From the NCBI GenBank assembly GCA_937871285.1, contig CALMQS010000049.1, positions 62,001 through 126,000 on the forward strand: a stretch of DNA of 64,000 nucleotides. The letters run 5' to 3'. The position numbers and the translations under genes were made by a program. The DNA comes from an uncultured Sphingobacteriales bacterium (GTDB taxonomy: Bacteria > Bacteroidota > Bacteroidia > Chitinophagales > Chitinophagaceae). The notes beneath the pieces were generated by a model. The model had not been told where the DNA came from, did no database searches, and saw nothing but the letters and a program-made list of their open reading frames with translations. Below are positions 37,480 through 46,594 of this stretch, piece by piece; the first letter of the stretch is position 1, and every line of letters starts with the position of its first letter.

Positions 37480-38012
37480 GGAGGAGGTATGAGGTAGAAG
37501 GTGTAAGGTGTAAGGTGTAAGGTATAAGGTATAAGGTATAAGGTATGATTAGCGAAAGTACCGGTACACCATAAGTTTAAAAATACGAAGCCGGAATTTC
37601 GAAATTCGAAAAGAAGAACCAAAAACCCAATCACAAAAACATATAAAACTCAAACCCGAAGCCAAAAGTCTTAAATCCGAAGCGAATACAACCATAACAA
37701 TAAACGTAAACTAAAACAAAAAATCCGTTGCCCCATCAGGGGATTGCCTACTGCCGGTAGGCAGGCTTCGACCCCTTAAAAATAATACACATCATTCAAA
37801 TTGGTTTGGGAACTCGCAATGACGGGTAAAATCCGAAGCGGGATGCAACTATAAACTATAAACCATAAACCACAAATAACAAACCATAAGCGCATATTAA
37901 AACGAACATCCTATCCTGAGCCCGGTGCCTGCAACCTCCAACTTGTATCCTGTACCCTGCAACTTGTATCCCGCAACTTGCTTCCCCCTATGGTTTTTTC
38001 ACGCAATTCAAA
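37480..38012. repeat. Intergenic block of short repeats before atpG
   Basis: The gap to atpG has no gene. It holds 7-bp tandem units (GTGTAAG and GTATAAG, 37499-37545), AAATCCGAAG and ACCATAAAC words like those in the other gaps, a 7-bp palindrome TGCCTAC-tgccg-GTAGGCA at 37745-37763, and CTGCAACTTGTATCC words at 37927-37980. Confidence 0.75.
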
Positions 38013-38020
38013 TACCTTTG
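38013..38020 (+). promoter_or_regulatory. -7 box of the atpG promoter
   Basis: TACCTTTG matches the Bacteroidota consensus TAnnTTTG exactly. A T-run at 37994-37999 is at about the right distance for a -33 element. It lies about 80 bp before the atpG start, leaving a 5' leader. Confidence 0.55.
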
Positions 38021-38035
38021 CGGTCATTTTGCGAT

Positions 38036-38057
38036 AACCTGTAAGGAATAACAGGTT
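38036..38057 (+). promoter_or_regulatory. Stem-loop in the atpG leader
   Basis: AACCTGT (38036-38042) pairs with ACAGGTT (38051-38057) around an 8-nt loop, just after the predicted transcription start. Its role is unknown; it could protect the mRNA or be an operator. Confidence 0.4.
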
Positions 38058-38102
38058 GTTATTCAATTAACTAATTATCAATCAACTACTTAACTTTTTA
38101 AT

Positions 38103-38987
38103 ATGGCCGGCGCCTTAAAAGAAGTTCGTAACCGGATCAAAAGCGTTCAAAGTACGCAGCAAATAACCAAGGCCATGAAAATGGTAAGTGCGGCAAAACT
38201 ACGCCGTGCCCAGGATGCTATTATTCAAATGCGTCCTTATGCCAAAAAGCTGCAGGAGATGCTCAGCAATTTAGTGAGTAATACAGATGGTGATAGCAGC
38301 GGGGATCTGGCTGCCGAACGGCCGGTGGAAAAAGTATTGCTGATCGTTATTTCCTCCGACCGCGGTTTATGCGGCGCCTATAATGCCAATGTTATTAAGC
38401 TTGCCCGTTCTGTAGCGCAGGAAAAGTATCCTTCGCAAATGGCAAAAGGCAATATCAACATTTGGCCTGTAGGAAAAAAGGCGTTTGATTTTTTTCAGAG
38501 AGGAAGTTTTAAAGTAAATCCCGCCTATAAAGATGTATTGCAGCATATTTCTTTCGAACACATTCAGCAGGTAGCCCAGGATGCCATAGAAGCTTTTGCA
38601 AAAAAAGAATTTGATGTGGTAGAAGTGGTTTACAGTGAGTTCAGGAACGCGGCCACACAGCGATTTACCGTAGAAAGATTTTTGCCTATTCCAAAAGCGG
38701 AAAATAAAGACGGTAAAACAACCAAAGCAGATTTTATTTTTGAGCCTGATAAAGAAGCCCTCATAGCGGAACTGATGCCTAAGATATTAAATACCCAGTT
38801 ATATAAAGCAGTGCTTGATGCCAATGCCAGCGAGCATGGGGCAAGAATGACGGCCATGGATAAGGCCAGTGAAAACGCGAACGAATTGCTGAAAAGTCTC
38901 CGTATTTCTTATAACAGGGCAAGACAGGCTGCTATTACCACCGAGCTTACCGAAATTGTGAGCGGCGCTGCTGCATTGCAGGGGTAG
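38103..38987 (+). CDS. atpG: F1 ATP synthase gamma subunit
   Basis: A 294-residue gamma subunit, the central rotor shaft of F1. The N-terminal helix KEVRNRIKSVQSTQQITKAM and the C-terminal helix MTAMDKASENANELLKSLR are both intact, as are SSDRGLCGAYN and the internal beta/alpha domain. Length is normal. Unusually for this subunit, no other atp gene is adjacent: the upstream gene is an outer-membrane protein and the downstream one is scpB. Its own promoter and leader are visible. Confidence 0.97.
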   Translation: MAGALKEVRNRIKSVQSTQQITKAMKMVSAAKLRRAQDAIIQMRPYAKKLQEMLSNLVSNTDGDSSGDLAAERPVEKVLLIVISSDRGLCGAYNANVIKLARSVAQEKYPSQMAKGNINIWPVGKKAFDFFQRGSFKVNPAYKDVLQHISFEHIQQVAQDAIEAFAKKEFDVVEVVYSEFRNAATQRFTVERFLPIPKAENKDGKTTKADFIFEPDKEALIAELMPKILNTQLYKAVLDANASEHGARMTAMDKASENANELLKSLRISYNRARQAAITTELTEIVSGAAALQG

Positions 38988-39065
38988 TTACCGGTTTATA
39001 CAATAGTATGGATTTACCGCGCTGATTAAACTATTTGAATCTTCAAATTTTCCTAAGAGGGATAC

Positions 39066-39929
39066 ATGGAAATTTCACAGATCATATTACATATAGAGGC
39101 GCTGATATTTGCCAGCGAAAAACCACTCACCAGCATAGAGCTGGTTGACCTGGTAAACAATGCGCTGGGATTTATTGAAGACCGGGCCACCTTAGACCAG
39201 GTAGAATCGGCCATAGAAGGCATACGGGAAAAATATGCCACGGAATTTTATCCTTTTGAGGTACGGCAAAGCGGCGGTGGCTGGCAATTTTTGACCAAGG
39301 GCGATTTTCATAAAACCATTGCCCAGCTAAATGGGGATAAATTTTTAAAGCGGTTATCAGCCGCCGCCATGGAAGCCCTGGCCATTATCGCATATAAGCA
39401 ACCCATCACCAAAGGTGAAATAGAATCTATACGGGGTGTAAACTGCGATTATGTGATACAGAAATTACTCGAAAAGGAATTGGTGGTAATTACAGGCAGG
39501 GATGAAGCATTGCCCGGAAAACCTTTAATATATGCTACCTCCCGTTCCTTTATGGATTATTTCGGCATTAATTCGGCCGAAGATCTTCCCCGGATAAAGG
39601 AAATATTGGCCGACCAGGTAGTGGAACCTACATTAGTAAACGCCCGCCATTTTGAGGTGGAAGCCGAAAGCAATTTAGTAGTGGCTGAAAATGGTGAGCT
39701 GGTGCAGCATACCACACTTACTATTGAAGGAGAAACAGAAGCAGAAGTAGTACGGGATGAACCAACTGCAGGCGAAGCGGGAGATGTAGCTGACGAAGAT
39801 GCAGCAACAGATGATACAGTAACCGCTGGCCCCGGTACAACGGAAGATGGAACTGACAGTAACCTTGATACAGACACCCGTACTGGCGAAGAAGAGAATG
39901 ATGATGATGGAACAGACCGGGATACCTGA
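39066..39929 (+). CDS. scpB: Segregation and condensation protein B
   Basis: A 287-residue ScpB, the winged-helix dimer of the SMC-ScpA-ScpB chromosome condensin. The two winged-helix domains span about 1-180, with the conserved AMEALAIIAYKQPITKGEIE and VNCDYVIQKLLE. From about 205 to the end it carries an extra, strongly acidic low-complexity tail (many Asp, Glu and Thr), longer than in most ScpB proteins. It follows atpG by 78 bp on the same strand, and the pigment genes start 100 bp later. Confidence 0.95.
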   Translation: MEISQIILHIEALIFASEKPLTSIELVDLVNNALGFIEDRATLDQVESAIEGIREKYATEFYPFEVRQSGGGWQFLTKGDFHKTIAQLNGDKFLKRLSAAAMEALAIIAYKQPITKGEIESIRGVNCDYVIQKLLEKELVVITGRDEALPGKPLIYATSRSFMDYFGINSAEDLPRIKEILADQVVEPTLVNARHFEVEAESNLVVAENGELVQHTTLTIEGETEAEVVRDEPTAGEAGDVADEDAATDDTVTAGPGTTEDGTDSNLDTDTRTGEEENDDDGTDRDT

Positions 39930-40029
39930 TACACAATGCAAATCGCTCCTGTTTTAGCCATACTTTCATTCTCCTCCGAAAATCTTAATTTAGCCCACCG
40001 GTTAGCTAAATATTGTTGAAAATTTGCGC

Positions 40030-41322
40030 ATGCCCTATTCATCCAAAACCTCCTTTCAGTTAAAACAAGCCATACAGGCTGTGCAGGAAGAAAAATTACA
40101 GGAGCTATTACGATACCTTCAGCAAAAATCTCCCTTTTATAAAGAAGTATTTGCAAAGCATCATATTAATATAGCACAGATCAGTTCAGTAGCCGGCATG
40201 GCTCATATTCCCCCTACGTTAAAAGAAGACCTGCAGCAGCGCAATGATGATTTTCTTTGTGTGAGCCGTGATAAGATCATTGAATATACTTCCACCTCGG
40301 GTACACTGGGCAGTCCGGTTACCGTTGCGCTAACCGAAAGCGACCTGCAGCGGCTGGCATACAATGAGTATGCTTCTTTTGTTTGCGCCGATGGAAAAGC
40401 AACCGATGTGTACCAGTTGATGCTTACGCTCGACAGGCAATTTATGGCTGGCATGGCCTATTATTCGGGCATCCGGAAATTAGGCGCGGGCATTATACGT
40501 GTGGGGCCGGGTGTTCCTTCCCTGCAATGGGAAACCATATTCAGGCTAAAGCCCACGGCTATAGTGGGTGTTCCTTCCTTTATATTAAAATTGATTCATT
40601 ACGCCACCGAACACGGGATAGACATCAATAACAGTTCGGTAAAAAAGGCAATCTGCATTGGCGAAAATATAAGGAATACCGATTTTTCATTGAATGTATT
40701 AGGCAAAAAAATAACGGAAGCATGGAAGATCAGCTTATATTCTACCTATGCTTCCACCGAAATGCAAACCGCGTTTACAGAATGCGGCGCCGGTAAAGGC
40801 GGTCATCATAACCCCGAGCTGGTAATAGTGGAATTATTGGACGAAAATAACCGCCAGGTGCCGCCGGGCATACCAGCTGAGGTAACCATCACCACATTGG
40901 GCGTGGAAGGGATGCCACTGCTGCGTTATAAAACAGGTGATATCTGCATGTTTTTTGAAGAACCCTGTAGCTGTGGAAGAAATACCATCAGGCTGTCTCC
41001 TGTTATCGGCCGAAAAAAGCAGATGATCAAGTTTAAAGGCACAACGCTTTTTGCCCCTGCTTTGTTCGATTTGCTGAATGGAATGGAAGATATAAAAGAT
41101 TATGTGACAGAAGTATATTCCAATGAAATAGGAACAGATGAAGTATTGCTGCACCTGCTGCCGGTACGCTATAGTGAAGCATGCGATCATAAAATACGGG
41201 CCTACCTCCAGGCCAAGCTACGGGTAACGCCACATATTAAATACATTACCGCGGAAGAGATGCAGGGCATGCAGTTTCCGGAAATGGGGAGAAAGGCGGT
41301 GAAGTTTATAGACAGGCGATGA
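40030..41322 (+). CDS. Phenylacetate-CoA ligase-like adenylate-forming enzyme
   Basis: A 430-residue AMP-binding enzyme of the PaaK-like group; ATG 40030 is preferred over a TTG two codons earlier. The P-loop-like TSTSGTLGSP is at 87-96, TYASTEMQT is the A5-type motif, and LRYKTGDICMFFEEPCSCGR leads into the C-terminal domain. In flexirubin-type clusters such a ligase activates the aryl starter (coumarate-type). It sits immediately before the tyrosine ammonia-lyase gene, which would make that starter. Confidence 0.88.
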   Translation: MPYSSKTSFQLKQAIQAVQEEKLQELLRYLQQKSPFYKEVFAKHHINIAQISSVAGMAHIPPTLKEDLQQRNDDFLCVSRDKIIEYTSTSGTLGSPVTVALTESDLQRLAYNEYASFVCADGKATDVYQLMLTLDRQFMAGMAYYSGIRKLGAGIIRVGPGVPSLQWETIFRLKPTAIVGVPSFILKLIHYATEHGIDINNSSVKKAICIGENIRNTDFSLNVLGKKITEAWKISLYSTYASTEMQTAFTECGAGKGGHHNPELVIVELLDENNRQVPPGIPAEVTITTLGVEGMPLLRYKTGDICMFFEEPCSCGRNTIRLSPVIGRKKQMIKFKGTTLFAPALFDLLNGMEDIKDYVTEVYSNEIGTDEVLLHLLPVRYSEACDHKIRAYLQAKLRVTPHIKYITAEEMQGMQFPEMGRKAVKFIDRR

Positions 41323-41394
41323 ACAAAAATTTGATACATTTACCAATATTTATTTTTTTTGCGGTCGCGAGTACTTTAAAATAATCTTCGGGCA

Positions 41395-42969
41395 ATGATA
41401 AATGTAGGTGGCAGAACGCTTTCTTTAGAAGACTTTTCTGAGATCATATTTAATAACGGAAAAATTAATTTAAATACCCTGGCGCTTGAAAAGATGGAAG
41501 CCGGCTTTCATTTTCTCACGCACTTCTCGGATCAGAAGCTTATTTACGGCATCAATACCGGTTTTGGCCCCATGGCACAATACAAGGTAAGCACCGAAAA
41601 TGTGCTGCAGCTCCAGTACAATCTTATCCGAAGCCACAGTTCCGGCAGCGGTGCATACCTTGCCCCGGAGCTGGTAAAAGCGCTGATGCTGGCCCGGCTG
41701 AACAGCTTAATGCAGGGTTATTCGGGCGTGCATACCGATGTAGCCGTAGTGCTTAAGGAACTGATCAATAATAATATTACACCCTGCATTTTTGAGCATG
41801 GGGGTGTGGGCGCCAGTGGGGATCTTATTCAGTTGGCGCACCTGGCATTAGTGCTTATCGGGGAAGGTGAAGTGATCGTAAACGGCCAGCCCCGGCCTAC
41901 AGCCGAAGTATTAAAGCAATTCAATATTACCCCGCTGCGTGTGCATATCCGGGAAGGGCTTGCCATTTTAAACGGTACATCGGCCATGACGGGCATCGGG
42001 CTGCTTAATATTATACAGGCCAAAAAACTGTTGCAATACGCGGTGATGCTTTCTGCAATGACCAACGAAGTGGTGGAAGCATACGATGATCATTTTTCGT
42101 ACGAGCTGAATGTTGTGAAAAAGCACAGGGGACAAAACAATGTGGCAGCCATGCTGCGGGATGTATTAAAGGACAGTAAGCTTATTCGCAGCCGTTCCGA
42201 ACATTTGTATAATCCTGAAAACATCAGGCACGATGTATTTGAAGATAAAGTGCAGGAGTATTATTCGCTCCGCTGTGTTACCCAGGTGCTGGGACCTATT
42301 TTAGATACCATTGAACAGGCGGAAAAAATAGTGGTGGATGAGCTCAATTCGGTAAATGATAATCCGGTGATTGATCATGAAAATCATAATATTTTTCATG
42401 GCGGTAATTTTCACGGCGACTATGTATCGCTGGAGATGGATAAGCTGAAAACCGCTGTTACAAAGTTGTCTATGCTCTCGGAGCGGCAATTGAATTATTT
42501 ACTGAACAATAAGCTCAATGAAAAATTCCCGCCCTTTGTAAACCTCGGTGTGCTTGGATTAAATTTCGGAATGCAGGGTATGCAGTTTACTGCCACCTCC
42601 ACCGTGGCAGAGAACCAAACGCTTTCTTTTCCCATGTATGTGCACAGCATCCCTAATAATAATGATAACCAGGATATTGTAAGCATGGGCTGTAATGCCG
42701 CGCTGATGACTAAGAAGGTTATTGAAAATACTTTTGAAGTGCTTGCCATACAAATGATCACGGTGCTGCAGGCAATTGATTACGCGGAATGTGTTGAAAA
42801 ATTATCTCCCGCAACAAAGGAAATGTATACAACCGTCAGAAAAATATTTCCCAAATTTATTGATGATAAACCCCGTTACCGGGAACTGGAGCAGGTGGCA
42901 ACTCATTTCCGTCAAAATCCTGTCGTTTTTTTTGAAGCACATCTTACAGAACAGGCTGCAATTCATTAG
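41395..42969 (+). CDS. Tyrosine/histidine ammonia-lyase family enzyme, probable TAL of pigment pathway
   Basis: A 524-residue MIO enzyme. The cofactor-forming triad is A140-S141-G142 in GGVGASGDLIQLAHLAL, with active-site Y51 (LIYGINTGFG). The selectivity loop reads IRSHSSG (Ser80-His81), as in histidine ammonia-lyases. However, overall the sequence closely follows, as I recall it, the Flavobacterium johnsoniae tyrosine ammonia-lyase, which also has Ser-His there. The gene lies between the aryl-CoA ligase and the ketoreductase, so making 4-coumarate from tyrosine for the pigment starter is the best inference. Confidence 0.88.
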   Translation: MINVGGRTLSLEDFSEIIFNNGKINLNTLALEKMEAGFHFLTHFSDQKLIYGINTGFGPMAQYKVSTENVLQLQYNLIRSHSSGSGAYLAPELVKALMLARLNSLMQGYSGVHTDVAVVLKELINNNITPCIFEHGGVGASGDLIQLAHLALVLIGEGEVIVNGQPRPTAEVLKQFNITPLRVHIREGLAILNGTSAMTGIGLLNIIQAKKLLQYAVMLSAMTNEVVEAYDDHFSYELNVVKKHRGQNNVAAMLRDVLKDSKLIRSRSEHLYNPENIRHDVFEDKVQEYYSLRCVTQVLGPILDTIEQAEKIVVDELNSVNDNPVIDHENHNIFHGGNFHGDYVSLEMDKLKTAVTKLSMLSERQLNYLLNNKLNEKFPPFVNLGVLGLNFGMQGMQFTATSTVAENQTLSFPMYVHSIPNNNDNQDIVSMGCNAALMTKKVIENTFEVLAIQMITVLQAIDYAECVEKLSPATKEMYTTVRKIFPKFIDDKPRYRELEQVATHFRQNPVVFFEAHLTEQAAIH

Positions 42970-43016
42970 CCTTTGATTCAAATACAGTATTTTACAACAA
43001 ATTTATACAGGATCAA

Positions 43017-43745
43017 ATGAAATGCGCATTAGTTACAGGCGGTTCAAGAGGTATTGGCAGGGCGATATGCATAAAGCTGGCGGCTATGGGCTACCATGTA
43101 CTTATTAATTATAAAGACAACCGGGAAGCGGCCGAAATAACGCTTGCATCGCTTCATGAAAAAGGTGGTGATGGCGAAGTACTTAAATTTGATGTAGGCA
43201 ATAAGGAGGAGGTAGCCGAGGCGCTGGGCGGGTGGATAGCAGCGCATACGGAAAACAGGATAGAAGTGCTGGTGAACAATGCAGGGATAAAAGAAGACGT
43301 GTTACTGATGTGGATGAAAGACGAGCAGTGGAACAACGTGATCAATACCAGTCTGAACGGTTTTTTTTACGTTACAAAGCTGGTATTGCAGGATATGCTG
43401 ATGCAGAAATACGGAAGGATCATCAATATCGTTTCCTTGTCGGGGTTAAAAGGGCTGCCCGGACAAACCAATTACTCGGCTGCCAAAGGCGGTGTAATTG
43501 CGGCAACCAAAGCGCTGGCGCAGGAAGTGGGCAGAAGAAACATTACGGTTAATGCCATAGCGCCGGGATTCATCAAAACCGATATGACGGAAGGACTGGA
43601 TGAGAAGCAGTTGCGCTCGCTGATACCGGTAAGCCGTTTTGGCGAGCCCGAAGAAGTGGCCCATGCGGTAGGCTTTTTCGCGTCTGCGGAATCTTCCTAT
43701 ATTACAGGCGAAGTATTATCCATAAACGGGGGAATGTATTCGTAA
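43017..43745 (+). CDS. FabG-like 3-oxoacyl-ACP reductase (SDR)
   Basis: A 242-residue classical short-chain dehydrogenase. The cofactor loop is TGGSRGIG at 7-14, NNAG is present at 87-90, and the catalytic set is Ser140 (or S142), Tyr153 and Lys157 (NYSAAKGG). The C-terminal ITGEVLSINGGMYS is FabG-like. It would reduce the growing beta-ketoacyl chain of the aryl polyene. It follows the ammonia-lyase by 47 bp. Confidence 0.9.
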   Translation: MKCALVTGGSRGIGRAICIKLAAMGYHVLINYKDNREAAEITLASLHEKGGDGEVLKFDVGNKEEVAEALGGWIAAHTENRIEVLVNNAGIKEDVLLMWMKDEQWNNVINTSLNGFFYVTKLVLQDMLMQKYGRIINIVSLSGLKGLPGQTNYSAAKGGVIAATKALAQEVGRRNITVNAIAPGFIKTDMTEGLDEKQLRSLIPVSRFGEPEEVAHAVGFFASAESSYITGEVLSINGGMYS

Positions 43746-43941
43746 GAAAATTTAAGATTTGATATTTAAGATTTGAAATAGGAATACAGTACGGTTGGTA
43801 TACAACGCAGGAGGGTCAGACCGAGAGGTTTTATTTGGTCCTTGTTTTCATTTTTCGAATTTCGAAATTTCGACTTCGGATTTAAAATTTTTTGATTTTT
43901 GTTATTTGATTTTTGAATTTTAATCAGGATTTTAAAATGAA
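43746..43941. repeat. Intergenic word-like repeats
   Basis: The gap between the ketoreductase and ketosynthase genes contains TTTCGAATTTCGAAATTTCG and CTTCGGATTTAAAATTTTTT-type words, the same family as the blocks at 2.4, 6.9 and 37.6 kb. No gene is seen. Confidence 0.65.
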
Positions 43942-45168
43942 ATGAATAAACGGGTAGTCATAACAGGTATGGGTATTTACTCCTGCATCGGGAAAAACCT
44001 TGATGAGGTAAGGGATTCGCTGTATGTTGGCCGTTCGGGAATTATACTGGATCCTGTGCGTAAAGAAATGGGGTACCGTTCCGGGCTCACCGGCTTTGTG
44101 GAAAGACCTGTATTAAAAGGGTTGTTAGACCGCCGCTCAAGAATAATGCTGCCCGAACAGGGAGAATACGCTTACATGGCAACCCTGCAGGCATTAGAGC
44201 AGGCAGGTATTGACGAGGCCTATATCAATGACCACGAAATAGGTATTTTATATGGCAACGACAGTTCGGCAAAACCCGTAATAGACGCTACGGATATTAT
44301 GCGCGAAAAGAAAGACAACATGCTTATTGGCTCGGCTTCGGTGTTTCAAACACTGAATTCTACCATTACCATGAACCTTTCCACCATCTTTAAGCTGAAA
44401 GGGGTAAATTTTACCATCAGCGCTGCCTGCGCCAGCGGCTCGCATGCCATAGGATTGGGTTACCATTTTATAAAAACCGGTTTGCAGGATTGTATTGTTA
44501 CCGGCGGAGCACAGGAGATCAATTGCTATTCGATGGCTACTTTTGATGCTTTGTCTGCTTTTTCTGTTCATGAGTCGGAGCCGCAAAAAGCATCCCGCCC
44601 GTTCGACCGCAGCCGCGACGGCCTGATCCCCAGTGGCGGTGGAGCAACCGTTATCCTCGAAAGCTTAGAGTCTGCCACCAAAAGAGGCGCCACCATCCTG
44701 GGGGAAGTGATCGGCTATGGTTTTTCATCCAATGGGGAACATATATCAAATCCTACCGTAACCGGCCCCGTGCGCTCTTTGCAGATGGCGATGAAAGATG
44801 CGGGGCTGAATGCAGCCAATATAGATTATGTGAATGCGCATGCCACCTCTACACCTGCCGGCGATGCCAGTGAGGCCAGAGCATTATATGCCGTATACGG
44901 CGATGCCAACGTTCCGGTGAGCTCTACCAAATCCATGACAGGACACGAATGCTGGATGGCAGGCGCCAGCGAGATCGTATACTCTTTATTAATGATGCAT
45001 TATGGTTTTATAGCACCTAATATCAATTTTGAACATCCTGATGAAGATTCTGTTAAATTGAATATTGTAAAAACTACCACGGAAAAGGATATAAATGTAT
45101 TTTTGTCGAACTCCTTTGGCTTTGGCGGTACCAACTCGTCGCTGATTGTCAGAAAATGGAGCAAATAG
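43942..45168 (+). CDS. Beta-ketoacyl-ACP synthase (KAS II/FabF-like) of pigment cluster
   Basis: A 408-residue condensing enzyme with the complete active site: C163 in SAACASGSHAIG, H300 in VNAHATSTPAGD, K330 and H335 in STKSMTGHECWMAG. It elongates acyl chains on ACP using malonyl-ACP. It is directly followed by the ACP gene, and the set of ligase, lyase, ketoreductase, ketosynthase, ACP and acyltransferase is that of flexirubin and aryl-polyene clusters. Confidence 0.92.
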   Translation: MNKRVVITGMGIYSCIGKNLDEVRDSLYVGRSGIILDPVRKEMGYRSGLTGFVERPVLKGLLDRRSRIMLPEQGEYAYMATLQALEQAGIDEAYINDHEIGILYGNDSSAKPVIDATDIMREKKDNMLIGSASVFQTLNSTITMNLSTIFKLKGVNFTISAACASGSHAIGLGYHFIKTGLQDCIVTGGAQEINCYSMATFDALSAFSVHESEPQKASRPFDRSRDGLIPSGGGATVILESLESATKRGATILGEVIGYGFSSNGEHISNPTVTGPVRSLQMAMKDAGLNAANIDYVNAHATSTPAGDASEARALYAVYGDANVPVSSTKSMTGHECWMAGASEIVYSLLMMHYGFIAPNINFEHPDEDSVKLNIVKTTTEKDINVFLSNSFGFGGTNSSLIVRKWSK

Positions 45169-45174
45169 TTGTTT

Positions 45175-45435
45175 ATGAAACAGAACGAAGAAATCATTGA
45201 GAAGATCAACCATTTCCTGTCTGAAGAATTTGAGGTGGAAAAGGAAAAAATCACCCCTGAGGGAAACGTTAAAGAGGTATTGGAATTAGATAGTCTCGAT
45301 TATATAGACCTGGTGGTAGTAATAGAAAATAATTTCTCTTTTAAAGTTAAGCCCGAAGATTTTGCAGGCATCACTACCTTCAGTGACTTCTACAACTATG
45401 TTATTTCCCGTGTAAATGCTAAAGAACTGGCATAA
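45175..45435 (+). CDS. Acyl carrier protein
   Basis: An 86-residue acyl carrier protein. ATG at 45175 is preferred over the TTG at 45169. The phosphopantetheine Ser is S40 in LELDSLDYIDLV. Glu/Asp-rich helices are as expected. It begins 6 bp after the ketosynthase stop, and its TAA overlaps the ATG of the acyltransferase gene by one base, so the three are co-translated. Confidence 0.93.
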   Translation: MKQNEEIIEKINHFLSEEFEVEKEKITPEGNVKEVLELDSLDYIDLVVVIENNFSFKVKPEDFAGITTFSDFYNYVISRVNAKELA

Positions 45436-46340
45436 TGCCACTGTGGCGCGGTAAATCCAGCGGCAACAGGGTAGGCTACGGGATATTTATCGCTGTGCTG
45501 AAGAAGCTTGGACTTCGTCCTGCTTATTTTTTACTGCGCCTGGTAAGCTTGTATTATTTTTTATTTGCATGGAAGTCATCCCGCCATATGCTCTATTTTT
45601 TCCAAAAAAGACTGGGGTATTCCTTCGCGCGGTCAATTGCGGCATTGTATAAAAATTATTACAGCTTCGGACAAAGTCTTATTGATAAAATAGCCATCAT
45701 GTCGGGCATGGCTAACCGCTTTTCTTTCCATTTTGAGGGAGAAGAGCACCTTCATCAATTGGTGCATCTTCAAAAAGGGGGGTTGCTGCTGAGCTCTCAT
45801 ATTGGCAACTGGGAAGCTGCCGGGCATTTGCTGGAGCGTTTAAATACGCGGATTAACGTGGTAATGTTTGACGGGGAGCACCAGAAGATCAAGGATTATC
45901 TTACTTCGGTTACCGGTGAGCGTAATGCCCATATCATCGTTATTAAAGACGACCTCTCCCATATTTACGCTATCAACGAAGCTTTAAAGAACAGGGAACT
46001 GGTTTGTATCCATGCCGATCGTTTCGTGGAAGGTAACAGAACCCTAACTTCGGATTTCCTCGGCAAAGCAGCCCGGTTTCCCGCAGGTCCGTTTGTGCTG
46101 GCTGCGCAGTTCAAAGTGCCGGTATGTTATGTATTTGCTATGAAAGAAGGCCGTACGCACTATCATTTTTATTCCACAGGCATAAAAGAGTATGATTACA
46201 GCGATAAAACCGCAGCCATGCACCAAATGCTCAGCGATTTTACGGCTGAAATGGAGAAGAAAGTAAAGCTATACCCTGCACAATGGTATAATTACTATGA
46301 TTTTTGGGCAAACGCTGAGACCAGAAAGCATTTGGAGTAG
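45435..46340 (+). CDS. LpxL/HtrB-like acyltransferase
   Basis: A 301-residue membrane-associated acyltransferase of the lipid A lauroyl-transferase family. The catalytic H122-x4-E127 is in SSHIGNWE, with HADRFVEGNR and PAGPFVLAAQF further on. An N-terminal hydrophobic region (about 27-45) anchors it. In pigment clusters such enzymes join the polyene to a lipid or resorcinol. The start codon overlaps the ACP stop by one base. The next co-oriented pigment gene is not until 63.1 kb. Confidence 0.88.
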   Translation: MPLWRGKSSGNRVGYGIFIAVLKKLGLRPAYFLLRLVSLYYFLFAWKSSRHMLYFFQKRLGYSFARSIAALYKNYYSFGQSLIDKIAIMSGMANRFSFHFEGEEHLHQLVHLQKGGLLLSSHIGNWEAAGHLLERLNTRINVVMFDGEHQKIKDYLTSVTGERNAHIIVIKDDLSHIYAINEALKNRELVCIHADRFVEGNRTLTSDFLGKAARFPAGPFVLAAQFKVPVCYVFAMKEGRTHYHFYSTGIKEYDYSDKTAAMHQMLSDFTAEMEKKVKLYPAQWYNYYDFWANAETRKHLE

Positions 46341-46463
46341 CGAGTGCAGGTGTTTCACGCAACGTACACAAAGATACGCGGCGGCGGCAAAGAAGAATGT
46401 TGCTGTTGTTGCTGAGGCTTAGTTCTACCAGTTACTGAACGAAAAACCTGGAAACGTACCTAT

Positions 46464-46515
46464 AAAAAAGGCATAGAATTGGTACTGCCTGTATATCATA
46501 CCGCACCAATTCTAT
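46464..46515 (-). terminator. Intrinsic terminator between convergent genes
   Basis: ATAGAATTGGT (46473-46483) pairs perfectly with ACCAATTCTAT (46505-46515), 21-nt loop. On the minus strand the hairpin is followed by GCC and six T (A6 at 46464-46469), which fits termination of the lipoprotein gene at 46595-47425. It may also stop the plus-strand pigment operon. Confidence 0.55.
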
Positions 46516-46594
46516 ACTCTTATATAATATAATATATGTTAGCAACTTCATGGGGCTTGTTAGCCCACAAAATATTAGCTACCAAAGAAATCAA

